A DNA stretch of 45,703 nt from an uncultured Eubacteriales bacterium. GTDB lineage: Bacteria; Bacillota; Clostridia; Oscillospirales; UBA644. Below, in pieces: positions 9,040-16,761 of the stretch; the stretch's first letter is position 1, and every line of letters starts with the position of its first letter. Where the stretch lies: NCBI GenBank assembly GCA_934486965.1, contig CAKSQP010000003.1, positions 1 through 45,703 of the forward strand. Direction: 5' to 3'. Below the pieces are notes generated by a model that was not told the DNA's origin, made no database searches, and was given only the letters and a program-made list of their open reading frames with translations. Position numbers and translations under genes: made by a program.

Positions 9040-9045
9040 CCGACA

Positions 9046-9186
9046 GTCGGACAGGCAGAGCAGAATCAAACTCTTATCGGTTTTAGCGGACGGATTTCCG
9101 CAAGACGCCCGACAGTAAAAAAAGGAAAAGCGCCTAAAAAGCCTGAGTCGGGTGATAAAAGTCGGTTTCTGCTCTGCCTATCCGAC
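9046..9186 (+). ncRNA. Structured RNA, copy A (paralogue of the element at 41601-41820)
   Basis: The ends pair in a long stem: 9046-9065 with 9167-9186 (GTCGGA..GGCAGAGCAGAA against TTCTGCTCTGCC..TCCGAC, one 2-nt internal mismatch). Inside, ACTCTTATC near 9070 faces GATAAAAGT near 9154, and GCGGA/TCCGC (about 9086-9100) forms a small hairpin. It shares the 16-mer AACTCTTATCGGTTTT (9069-9084) and the block GTCGGG-x-GATAAAAGT...CTCTGCC with copy B. No T-run follows. No clear promoter lies before it, so it may be cut from the germination transcript. Its strand is inferred from copy B. I did not recognise an Rfam family. Confidence 0.6.
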
Positions 9187-9226
9187 ATACATATTTCAAC
9201 TCTTTTGAAAACTATTGAAAAATATA

Positions 9227-9255
9227 TTTACAAGCCGTCTTTTTTATGTTATACT
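9227..9255 (+). promoter_or_regulatory. Sigma-A promoter of the 98-aa gene
   Basis: TTTACA (9227-9232), a 17-bp spacer and TATACT (9250-9255). Predicted start near 9262, giving a leader of about 55 nt. That leader holds a hairpin GCAGAG (9281-9286) / CTCTGC (9298-9303) immediately before the ribosome-binding site. Confidence 0.6.
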
Positions 9256-9317
9256 AACTATATATATCCTATATTATATTGCAGAGTCGGAAATTTTCTC
9301 TGCGAAAGGAGTCGGCT

Positions 9318-9614
9318 ATGGCGGAAAACGAAAACAAAGAGTTTCTTATGTTCAAAGGACACCCTCTTGTCCGTTTCGGTAATATAATTTTCTACGGAAG
9401 CGTTACTGATAAATATATCATAATGATGCAGGTTATCGACGAGGAGGACTATTCAAAAGATCTTCCCGATAAAAAAGCGACAAAGGTAACTATCCAGCTT
9501 CAGTTGAACGGCGACGTAAAAGACAGGATCGTTAAAGAGACCGAGAAACCCGATATGGCTCAGGCAATGGAGATTGCCGCAATATGGCTTGACAGAGCGC
9601 TTAAGGAAATCTGA
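9318..9614 (+). CDS. Conserved hypothetical protein, 98 aa
   Basis: ATG at 9318 with AAAGGAG at 9305-9311. The small soluble, mixed alpha/beta protein is rich in charged residues, with a central F-G-N-I-I-F-Y-G-S-V-T-D-K-Y-I and a C-terminal helix ending W-L-D-R-A-L-K-E-I. No signal peptide, membrane segment or known motif is visible and I cannot name the family. It has its own promoter at 9227 and is followed by a weak hairpin at 9640-9661, so it is probably monocistronic. A hairpin next to the ribosome-binding site could control translation. Confidence 0.75.
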   Translation: MAENENKEFLMFKGHPLVRFGNIIFYGSVTDKYIIMMQVIDEEDYSKDLPDKKATKVTIQLQLNGDVKDRIVKETEKPDMAQAMEIAAIWLDRALKEI

Positions 9615-9639
9615 TCCGTCGGGTCTTTCAATCGAAAAT

Positions 9640-9664
9640 AAGGGCGGAATATTCCGTCCTTTAC
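9640..9664 (+). terminator. Weak terminator-like hairpin after the 98-aa gene
   Basis: AAGGGCGG and CCGTCCTT (with one G-T pair) flank AATATT, followed by only a short T stretch. It may allow read-through into thrC. Confidence 0.4.
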
Positions 9665-9692
9665 AACTATAAACGGAAGGAAAAGAATTACT

Positions 9693-10757
9693 ATGTATCA
9701 GGGACTTATCAGAAAATACCGCGACTATCTTCCTCTTCGCGACGAATCGAAAATAGTCACTTTGAACGAAGGAAGAACTCTCTTCCTTAAACTTTCCAAA
9801 ATTCCGGCGCTTGTCGGACTTAAAAACGTAAATCTTTACGTCAAATTTGAAGGTCTTAACCCCACGGGTTCTTTTAAGGACAGAGGTATGACCATGGCGG
9901 TAACGAACGCCAACGAAAACGGTTCTAAAGCCGTTATCTGCGCGTCGACCGGAAACACCTCCGCTTCCGCGGCGGCTTATGCGGCGTCTGCGGGAATGAA
10001 AGCGTATGTACTTATCCCCGACGGCAAAATAGCGATGGGCAAACTTGCGCAGGCTATTGCTTACGGCGCTGAAGTTATCGCGATAAACGGAAACTTCGAC
10101 GACGCCCTTACAATGGTAAGAAAACTTTCCGAGACCGAAGACGTAACTCTTGTAAACTCTGTAAACCCCTACCGCTTACAGGGACAGAAGACTGCGGCTT
10201 TCGAAATCTGCGACGACCTCGGCAGAGCGCCCGACTACCTTATGCTCCCCGTCGGCAACGCGGGAAACATCTCCGCTTATTGGCTCGGTTTCAAAGAATA
10301 TTATGCAAATAAAATCGTTACAAACCTCCCGAAAATGACGGGATTTCAGGCGGCAGGTGCGGCTCCCATCGTCGAAAACAGGGTTTTCGAACACCCCGAA
10401 ACGATAGCGACCGCGATTCGTATAGGTAACCCCGCGTCGTGGGACAAAGCCGTTGCGGCAAGAGACGAATCCCACGGAAGTATAGATAAAGTGACCGACG
10501 AAGAAATCCTTGCGGCACAGAAACTTCTCTGCTCCGAAGAGGGTATCTTTGCCGAACCTGCGTCCTGTGCGTCTGTTGCGGGCTTTATTAAAACCGCACA
10601 GGAGGGCAAAATAGCAAAAGACAAGCCCCTCGATATCGTCTGCGTTCTTACCGGAAACGGACTCAAGGATCCGTCGGTAATAGTAAACGACGACACCGTA
10701 AAACTCATCAAACACTACGACACGGATATTGAGGCTCTCAGAGGACTTTTCCGTTAA
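9693..10757 (+). CDS. thrC: Threonine synthase
   Basis: PLP enzyme converting O-phosphohomoserine to threonine. The 354-aa protein has the short form typical of Firmicutes. The PLP lysine is K62 in the motif N-P-T-G-S-F-K-D-R-G, and the phosphate-binding loop appears later as L-P-V-G-N-A-G-N-I. It is the first gene of a tight set (thrC, thrB, gltX, glnS), with thrB starting 11 nt after it. A purine-rich site (GGAAGGAAAAG) precedes the ATG. No promoter was identified beyond possible read-through from the gene upstream. Confidence 0.95.
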   Translation: MYQGLIRKYRDYLPLRDESKIVTLNEGRTLFLKLSKIPALVGLKNVNLYVKFEGLNPTGSFKDRGMTMAVTNANENGSKAVICASTGNTSASAAAYAASAGMKAYVLIPDGKIAMGKLAQAIAYGAEVIAINGNFDDALTMVRKLSETEDVTLVNSVNPYRLQGQKTAAFEICDDLGRAPDYLMLPVGNAGNISAYWLGFKEYYANKIVTNLPKMTGFQAAGAAPIVENRVFEHPETIATAIRIGNPASWDKAVAARDESHGSIDKVTDEEILAAQKLLCSEEGIFAEPASCASVAGFIKTAQEGKIAKDKPLDIVCVLTGNGLKDPSVIVNDDTVKLIKHYDTDIEALRGLFR

Positions 10758-10768
10758 GAAAGGCAACT

Positions 10769-11704
10769 ATGTTCAGAATAAAAGTTCCCGCGACCTCCGC
10801 GAATATGGGTCCCGCTTTCGATACCGCGGGCGTTGCCCTGTCTTTATACAATACAGTCGAAGTCTTTACGCGCGATGAGAAAAAGTTTGACGGCGATTTT
10901 CATATCGAAAGCGTCAACAATATCGACGAAAGAATAAGAGCGGGACAGACTATCCCGACCGACGAAAGAAATCTTCTTTACAGAACGGTAAAGGAATTTG
11001 AAAAAACGACAGGCAAAAAAGTTCCGCCGTTTTATTTTAAGCAGACCGACGAGATTCCTCTCGCAAGAGGGCTCGGGAGTTCCGCTGCCTGCATTACCGC
11101 AGGGCTTGCCGCGGCAAACCGACTTACGGGAAACGCTTTTTCAAAAGAAGATCTGCTTGCAATGGCGGTAAAACTTGAGGGACACCCCGATAATGTCGCA
11201 CCCGCACTTCTGGGCGATTTCGTCGTCGGAGCGTTCGACGGCGAGCGGCTCGAATATGTGAGAGCCGATGTTTCCGATAAACTCGAATTTATAGTCCTTA
11301 TCCCCGATTTCTCTCTTTCGACCAAAGAGGCGAGGGGAGTTCTTCCCGAAAACTATACCCGCAAAGAGGTTGTCTACAATATTTCGAGAGCGGCACTTCT
11401 TACCGCTTCGATAATATCGGGAAATTTCGACGCACTGTCTCTTGCAATGCAGGACTGTATTCACCAGCCCTACCGCAAAAAACTTATTTCGGGAATGGAA
11501 GAAATTCTTTCCGTTGCCGAAAATTTCGGCGCTTACGGCGGATATCTGAGCGGCGCGGGACCGACCCTTATGATAGTAAACAAAAAGGGTAACGACATAA
11601 TCGAAAAACTCGAAGAAACAACTTCAGAACTCGATAATTTCTGGCTTATCAAAAAACTTGACATAGAAAAGAACGGACTTACCGTCACCGAGGAGAATTT
11701 ATGA
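10769..11704 (+). CDS. thrB: Homoserine kinase
   Basis: GHMP-family kinase phosphorylating L-homoserine with ATP, the step before threonine synthase. The N-terminus I-K-V-P-A-T-S-A-N-M-G-P-A-F-D is the family start, and the ATP loop G-L-G-S-S-A-A lies near residues 101-107. The C-terminal GHMP motif L-S-G-A-G-P-T is also present. At 311 aa it has normal length. It is coupled to thrC upstream, and its stop overlaps the start of gltX (ATGA). Confidence 0.95.
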   Translation: MFRIKVPATSANMGPAFDTAGVALSLYNTVEVFTRDEKKFDGDFHIESVNNIDERIRAGQTIPTDERNLLYRTVKEFEKTTGKKVPPFYFKQTDEIPLARGLGSSAACITAGLAAANRLTGNAFSKEDLLAMAVKLEGHPDNVAPALLGDFVVGAFDGERLEYVRADVSDKLEFIVLIPDFSLSTKEARGVLPENYTRKEVVYNISRAALLTASIISGNFDALSLAMQDCIHQPYRKKLISGMEEILSVAENFGAYGGYLSGAGPTLMIVNKKGNDIIEKLEETTSELDNFWLIKKLDIEKNGLTVTEENL

Positions 11705-13365
11705 CCGACTCAAAAAAATTAGCCGAACTTTTATTCGGCGACGTTACCGAAACGGTTGACGATCTTGAAAAAAAATATCCTCCGAGAAATTTGCCGGAGG
11801 GCGCGAAAGTAACAAGAATAGCCCCCAGCCCGACGGGATTTATCCATATCGGAAATCTTTTCGGGGCGCTTGTCGACGAGCGTCTTGCTCATCAGAGCGG
11901 CGGCGTTTTCTATCTCCGTATAGAGGATACCGACCAGAAAAGGAAGGTCGACGGCGCGGTCGAACTCATAATCGACACTTTCAAACGCTACGGTCTTACT
12001 TTTGACGAGGGTTATACCGAAGACGGCGGTTTCGGCGACTACGGTCCTTACCGTCAGCAGGAAAGAGCGGGAATCTACCATATCGTCGCGAAAAATCTTG
12101 TCGAAAGAGGTCTTGCATACCCCTGTTTCTGCACCGAAGAAGAACTTGAGGAAATAAGAAACGCTCAGGCGGCGGCGGGCGAAAATCCCGGCTACTACGG
12201 CAAATGGGCAAAATACAGAGATCTGCCTTACGAGACCGTCGAACAGTATATCAAAGAGGGAAAACCTTACGTTCTCCGTCTCCGTTCGGTCGGCGACCCC
12301 GAAAAAACGGTAAAGGCGCGCGACCTTATCAAAGGCGAACTTGAATTCCCCGAAAACAACGCCGATATCGTTCTTCTCAAATCGGACGGAATCCCGACTT
12401 ACCATTTTGCGCACGTCGTCGACGACCATTTCATGAGAACGACCCATGTCGTCCGCGGCGAAGAATGGCTTTCGACTTTCCCGTGGCATCTCCAACTTTT
12501 CGAATATATCGGCTGGAAACCCCCGAAATTCATACATACCGCCCACATGTTAAAGCAGGACGGCGAGGGCAAACGCAAACTTTCGAAACGCAAAGACCCC
12601 GAATTCGGAATTGAATATTACAATAAAGAGGGTTTTTCTCCGAAAGCCATTATCGAATATCTTTTAACCATTCTTAACTCGAATTTCGAGGAATGGCGAC
12701 TTCAGAACCCCGATAAAAATTACGAAGAATTCAAATTCTCCGTCAATAAAATGAGCTCTTCGGGTGCTCTTTTCGATATGGATAAAGTTCTTGATATTTC
12801 AAAGAACGTCATTTCGAGAATGACCGCCGAAGAAGTCTTTTGCGAAGTCGAAAAATGGGCAGAGGAATACGACTCCGAATTTGCCGATACTCTCAAAGCA
12901 AACCCCGATTACGCAAAAGAAATTCTCGCGATCGGCAGAGGCGGCAAAAAGCCCCGTAAGGATATCGCGGTCTGGAGCGGCGTCAAGGACTATATGGGCT
13001 TTTTCTACGATAAATATTTTGTCCCTGCAACATCTCTTCCCGAAAATATTTCGGCAGAGGACGCTGTTGCGGTTCTTGAAAAATATCCCGAAATCTACGA
13101 CGAAAACGACGAACAGGACGTCTGGTTCAATAAGATAAAAGACCTTGCTTCCTCTCTCGGATACGCCGCGGATATGAAAGAGTATAAGAAAAATCCCGAA
13201 AATTTCAAGGGTAACGTCGCGGATATCGCAATGATACTCCGTATCGCCGTTACGGGCAAAACAGTTTCTCCCGATACTTACGCCGTCATGAAAATTCTCG
13301 GTACAAAGAAAGTTGACGAAAGAATAAACGCGGCTTGCAAATCAATTTCGGAAGGCGGAAAATAA
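11701..13365 (+). CDS. gltX: Glutamate--tRNA ligase
   Basis: Class I aminoacyl-tRNA synthetase charging tRNA-Glu. The HIGH-type signature is P-S-P-T-G-F-I-H-I-G-N near residues 42-52, and the KMSKS loop is K-L-S-K-R near residue 293. At 554 aa it is longer than the usual 470-490 aa of bacterial GluRS. It has an N-terminal extension of about 35 residues and an extended C-terminal part. The ATG overlaps the thrB stop, with GAGGAG before it. glnS follows one base after the stop. Whether it also charges tRNA-Gln is unknown, but a separate GlnRS next door makes that unnecessary. Confidence 0.93.
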   Translation: MTDSKKLAELLFGDVTETVDDLEKKYPPRNLPEGAKVTRIAPSPTGFIHIGNLFGALVDERLAHQSGGVFYLRIEDTDQKRKVDGAVELIIDTFKRYGLTFDEGYTEDGGFGDYGPYRQQERAGIYHIVAKNLVERGLAYPCFCTEEELEEIRNAQAAAGENPGYYGKWAKYRDLPYETVEQYIKEGKPYVLRLRSVGDPEKTVKARDLIKGELEFPENNADIVLLKSDGIPTYHFAHVVDDHFMRTTHVVRGEEWLSTFPWHLQLFEYIGWKPPKFIHTAHMLKQDGEGKRKLSKRKDPEFGIEYYNKEGFSPKAIIEYLLTILNSNFEEWRLQNPDKNYEEFKFSVNKMSSSGALFDMDKVLDISKNVISRMTAEEVFCEVEKWAEEYDSEFADTLKANPDYAKEILAIGRGGKKPRKDIAVWSGVKDYMGFFYDKYFVPATSLPENISAEDAVAVLEKYPEIYDENDEQDVWFNKIKDLASSLGYAADMKEYKKNPENFKGNVADIAMILRIAVTGKTVSPDTYAVMKILGTKKVDERINAACKSISEGGK

Positions 13366-13366
13366 T

Positions 13367-15019
13367 ATGGAAAACACCTCCAACTTCATACACGACATTA
13401 TAGATAAGGACCTCGCGGAGGGCAGAGTCGACAAGATCCACACCCGTTTTCCGCCCGAACCGAACGGATATCTCCATATCGGCAGTGCAAAGGCTATATG
13501 GATAAACGCAGGCACGGCGCAGAAATACGGCGGACTTTTCAATCTTCGCTATGACGACACAAACCCCGTCAAGGAAGACGACGAATACGTCCGTTCCATT
13601 GAAGAAGACCTTCGTTGGCTCGGGGCAGAACCGAACGGCGGAATTTATTACGGTTCCGACTATTTCGATAAATGCTACGAATACGCCGTAAAACTCATAA
13701 AAGACGGCAAGGCGTACGTCTGCGACCTTTCCGCCGACGAAATGAGAGAATACCGCGGAACGCTCACCGAACCGGGTAAGGAAAGCCCTTACAGAAACCG
13801 TTCGGTCGAAGAAAATCTCAATCTTTTCGAAAGAATGAAAAACGGCGAATTTGCGGACGGGACTCATACTCTCCGTGCCAAAATCGATATGTCTTCGCCG
13901 AATATGAATATGAGAGACCCTGCAATTTACCGTATTCTCCATACCTCTCACCACAGGCAGGGCAACAAATGGTGCATTTACCCCCTTTATGACTTTGCGC
14001 ACCCCATTCAGGACGCTTTGGAGGGGATAACCCATTCGCTTTGCTCTATCGAATTTGAAAACCACAGACCCCTTTATAACTGGGTCGTCGATAATATCGG
14101 CTTTGAGAAAAAACCGCATCAGTACGAATTTGCAAGACTCAACCTTACCTACACCGTGATGAGCAAGCGTTTTCTGCGCGAACTTGTCGAAACGGGCAAG
14201 GTCGACGGCTGGGACGACCCCCGTATGCCGACTCTCTGCGGACTTCGCAGAAGAGGATACACTCCGACGTCGATAATCGAATTCGTTAAACGTGCGGGCG
14301 TTGCAAAGGCTTACAGTATCGTCGATATAGGTCTTCTCGAACATTGTATAAGAGAAGAACAGAACGCCGTCGCTCCGAGAAGAGTTGCCGTTCTTAAACC
14401 TCTTAAAGTCACCGTAACAAATTATCCCGACGGAAAAACCGAATATTTCGAACTGCCGAATAACCCGCAGGACGAAAACGCAGGCAAAAGAAAAGTTCCG
14501 TTCACAAAAAATCTCTATATCGAAAGAGACGATTTTGCGGAAGTTCCGCCGCCGAAGTTTCACCGTTTGAAACCCGACGGTGAAGTCAGACTTATGGGTT
14601 CGTATATCCTTAAATGCGAAGACCTTGTAAAGGACGAAAACGGAAACGTTACCGAACTTCTCTGCACCTGCGACCTCGAAACAGGCAACGGAAACCCTGC
14701 CGACGGCAGAAAGATAAAAGGCACCGTTCATTGGCTTTCCGCAGATTACGCAAAAGATACCGAAATCAGAGAGTACGGCAGAATGTTTACTCTCGAAAAT
14801 GTTTTCGATATTCCCGAAGATAAATCGTATATGGATTATGTCGACCCGAATTCTCTCACCGTCTATAAAGACGCGAAAATCGAACCGTCTCTTGCCGAGG
14901 CGAAAGCGGGCGATAAATTCCAGTTTGTCCGCACGGGCTATTTCTGCAAAGACTCAAAGGACGATAACGTCTTTAACCTCACGGTCGGTCTTAAAGGCAG
15001 TTATAAACCCGTAGAATAA
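13367..15019 (+). CDS. glnS: Glutamine--tRNA ligase
   Basis: Class I synthetase charging tRNA-Gln directly. HIGH-type motif P-P-E-P-N-G-Y-L-H-I-G near residues 28-38, and KMSKS variant V-M-S-K-R near residue 265. The catalytic core is followed by the two C-terminal beta-barrel anticodon-binding domains. At 550 aa it matches bacterial GlnRS. Many Firmicutes lack this enzyme and use Glu-tRNA-Gln amidation instead, so its presence beside gltX is notable, although several Clostridia have acquired it. The TAA stop abuts the bofA stop on the other strand with no room for a terminator. Confidence 0.95.
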   Translation: MENTSNFIHDIIDKDLAEGRVDKIHTRFPPEPNGYLHIGSAKAIWINAGTAQKYGGLFNLRYDDTNPVKEDDEYVRSIEEDLRWLGAEPNGGIYYGSDYFDKCYEYAVKLIKDGKAYVCDLSADEMREYRGTLTEPGKESPYRNRSVEENLNLFERMKNGEFADGTHTLRAKIDMSSPNMNMRDPAIYRILHTSHHRQGNKWCIYPLYDFAHPIQDALEGITHSLCSIEFENHRPLYNWVVDNIGFEKKPHQYEFARLNLTYTVMSKRFLRELVETGKVDGWDDPRMPTLCGLRRRGYTPTSIIEFVKRAGVAKAYSIVDIGLLEHCIREEQNAVAPRRVAVLKPLKVTVTNYPDGKTEYFELPNNPQDENAGKRKVPFTKNLYIERDDFAEVPPPKFHRLKPDGEVRLMGSYILKCEDLVKDENGNVTELLCTCDLETGNGNPADGRKIKGTVHWLSADYAKDTEIREYGRMFTLENVFDIPEDKSYMDYVDPNSLTVYKDAKIEPSLAEAKAGDKFQFVRTGYFCKDSKDDNVFNLTVGLKGSYKPVE

Positions 15020-15250
15020 TCAGAAAATTTTGACGACGACCATGGCAAGCACTGCCGGAACACCCAAAAGCGACGCCATGGTTATCGGAAAAAAGCCGAA
15101 CCCCGGCTTTATCGGAGCGAAAAGATTGAAAAGTATGAGACATACAAGTCCCGAGACTGTATTTGCCGCAATTTTCGCTTTCCGCTCTTTTTTTGAAAAT
15201 ATAAAAAACACGGAAAAAAGTATTGCGAGAAATATCGGTTCAAATCCCAT
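15020..15250 (-). CDS. bofA: BofA-like pro-sigma-K processing inhibitor family protein
   Basis: Small membrane protein of 76 aa with two hydrophobic segments. The C-terminal half (A-P-I-K-P-G-F-G-F-F-P-I-T, then L-L-G-V-P-A-V-L-A-M-V-V-V-K) matches the conserved end of BofA, normally G-I-P-G-V-x-x-L-V-x-x-K. In Bacillus BofA holds the SpoIVFB protease inactive in the outer forespore membrane until sigma-K is needed. Many Clostridia keep a BofA-like gene even without the full checkpoint. A purine-rich site with GGAG precedes the ATG. It is convergent with glnS, the stops adjacent. Confidence 0.75.
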   Translation of the reverse strand: MGFEPIFLAILFSVFFIFSKKERKAKIAANTVSGLVCLILFNLFAPIKPGFGFFPITMASLLGVPAVLAMVVVKIF

Positions 15251-15298
15251 ATCCGCTCCGTCCTTTCCGTATGATTTTATACAAAAGGAGAAGATATT

Positions 15299-15889
15299 AT
15301 GAGAAAAAACAACAGTTTTGCAACCCGCAAACTTGTAACGACCGCGGTTTTGTCGGTTATTATCATTATTTTGCAGTTCCTCGGCTATATCATTAAAACG
15401 AATGTCAGCATCTCCCTTGTTCTCGTCCCCGTCGTTATCGGAGCGGCTCTCTACGGACCTTCCTGCGGAGCGTTTCTCGGCGGCGTTTTCGGAGTTATAA
15501 CCTCGGTCGGCTGCATTGTCGGTCTTGACTTCGGCGGAGCAATGCTTCTTGCCGCAAACCCCGTTCTGACAGTTGCCCTCTGCTTTGTTAAAGGCATTGC
15601 CGCAGGATTTGTCGCAGGACTTCTTTACCGCCTTGTCGCAAAGAAAAACGGTGTTGCGGGAATAATCGTCGCGGCGGCGTCCGCCCCCGTTGTAAACACA
15701 GGAATTTTCTGCCTTGCAATGGTTCTTTTCTATTCCGAAACCCTGAAAGCATGGGCTGGCGGCTCGGACGTCCTCGTCTACGTTTTTACCGGACTTATCG
15801 GCATAAACTTCATTGTCGAATTCTTAATAAACGTGATTATTTGCCCTTTGATCGACGGTTCACTTCGACATATTGACAAAATCGTTTGA
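15299..15889 (+). CDS. ECF transporter S component family membrane protein
   Basis: A 196-aa integral membrane protein with about five to six hydrophobic segments. After a basic N-terminus (R-K-N-N-S-F-A-T-R-K-L-V-T-T-A-V-L-S) comes a long helix and the motif G-A-A-L-Y-G-P-S-C-G-A-F-L-G-G-V-F-G, typical of substrate-binding S components of energy-coupling-factor vitamin transporters. The substrate cannot be told. No A or T component is nearby, as usual for group II systems sharing one energy module. AAAGGAG lies before the ATG. It is divergent from bofA with only 48 bp between them, and is followed by a strong terminator at 15986. Confidence 0.8.
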   Translation: MRKNNSFATRKLVTTAVLSVIIIILQFLGYIIKTNVSISLVLVPVVIGAALYGPSCGAFLGGVFGVITSVGCIVGLDFGGAMLLAANPVLTVALCFVKGIAAGFVAGLLYRLVAKKNGVAGIIVAAASAPVVNTGIFCLAMVLFYSETLKAWAGGSDVLVYVFTGLIGINFIVEFLINVIICPLIDGSLRHIDKIV

Positions 15890-15985
15890 TAGTTATTGTT
15901 TCGTCGGAATTTAGTTGTTCGATTTCTGATTTTGTAAAAGTGTCTTTCAATTTGATTCTTTGTACGAACAATTCAAATAATAAAC

Positions 15986-16016
15986 AAAAGCCGCAACTGT
16001 GATGTTGCGGCTTTTT
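15986..16016 (+). terminator. Bidirectional terminator after the ECF S component
   Basis: AAAAGCCGCAAC, loop TGTGAT, GTTGCGGCTTTT, then one more T. A 12-bp perfect stem with A-run and T-run on either side, so it can work in both directions. Confidence 0.85.
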
Positions 16017-16019
16017 GCA

Positions 16020-16260
16020 TTGAAGAGAACCTCTTATTTTGTTGCTTTAAGGAAGTATCCGATTTTCAAATATTACGTTGTTTGTGGCTTTGAAATCAAT
16101 TTTTGTAACGGTTTTTCGGTTCTATTGTCCTTTTCAACTTTCTTCATTCCTTTTCCTGTGTGTTTGTATTCACGGTCTTTTGCCGGGATTTCCTCTTTGT
16201 ATCTTAAGTTTCTGTTCTGTCCAACCAACCTGACCGATAAAACCGCTGTTTGTGCTTCAA
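16020..16260. other. Gene-free stretch with no recognised content
   Basis: AT-rich spacer between the terminator at 15986 and the inverted repeat at 16261. On the minus strand there is a short open stretch of about 65 codons rich in Lys and Arg, but it has no proper start codon or ribosome-binding site. The plus-strand frame at 15999-16319 lacks gene-like composition. I do not call a gene here. Confidence 0.5.
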
Positions 16261-16307
16261 CGCAACAAAAAAGACAGTGCTCTTACGACCTCTTTTTTGT
16301 TACGCGG
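16261..16307 (-). terminator. Inverted repeat downstream of the DUF262 gene, possible terminator
   Basis: AACAAAAAAGA (from 16264) and its exact complement TCTTTTTTGTT (to 16301), extended by CGC/GCG pairs outside. It lies 9 bp past the minus-strand stop at 16316. The T-run is part of the stem, so termination is plausible but not certain. Confidence 0.4.
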
Positions 16308-16315
16308 AATGATTA

Positions 16316-16696
16316 TTAAACTGTAAGTGTATTCATTATCGCATCAGCGAGGAGTTTCTTTCTCAGTTCAACGAATTCTTTAAACTTATCATCCTGCACA
16401 ATATAATTTCCAGAATCATCCTTGGGAATAAAATAGTCAGACCACGTGTATGTAGTCGTTCCTCTTGTCCATTCCGACAATTTGGTTTTGTTTTTTGACT
16501 TGTTTTCGGAGTCATTAAGCAATTGCAGATTGCCGACCGTATTCCAGTTTGCTTTGTTTGCATAGAAATCGTAAAGGTCTTTATCTGTTGATAAGTAAGA
16601 CAATTTGTTTAGCTCTGTTTTCTTAAACATATCTTTGGGATACATATGGTCAACATTATATCTTTGCTGCGGATCAAGGTTTATGGCAAGAGACAA
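16316..16696 (-). pseudogene. DUF1524 (HNH) C-terminal part of the DUF262 gene, out of frame
   Basis: This 126-aa frame carries the HNH-like DUF1524 nuclease signature Y-N-V-D-H-M-Y-P-K and the matching W-N-T-V-G-N-L-Q-L-L-N. The same frame is open upstream to about 16825 and continues the missing sequence (F-P-T-K-E-I-I-A-E-Y-K-N, then H-Y-G-S-P-E-A-Y-L-L-L-S) that links the two domains in DUF262-DUF1524 proteins. It therefore belongs to the gene at 16762-18087. One base deleted near 16818 (minus strand AATTTCCC to AATTCCC) explains the break. The ATG at 16696 has no ribosome-binding site, so it is not a separate gene. Confidence 0.75.
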
Positions 16697-16761
16697 GAGC
16701 AGATAAGCCTCTGGAGAACCATAGTGAGATGTTTCAATTCGATCTTCTATAAAATCTCTAT

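Noticed and set aside
9046..9186. Copy A as a plain terminator of the ger operon
   Set aside because: The stem is long, but no T-run follows, and the inner sequence is conserved with copy B.
15999..16319. Plus-strand open frame of 106 codons after the ECF terminator
   Set aside because: It starts inside a terminator hairpin, has no ribosome-binding site and its composition (Phe, Ser and Cys runs) is not gene-like.
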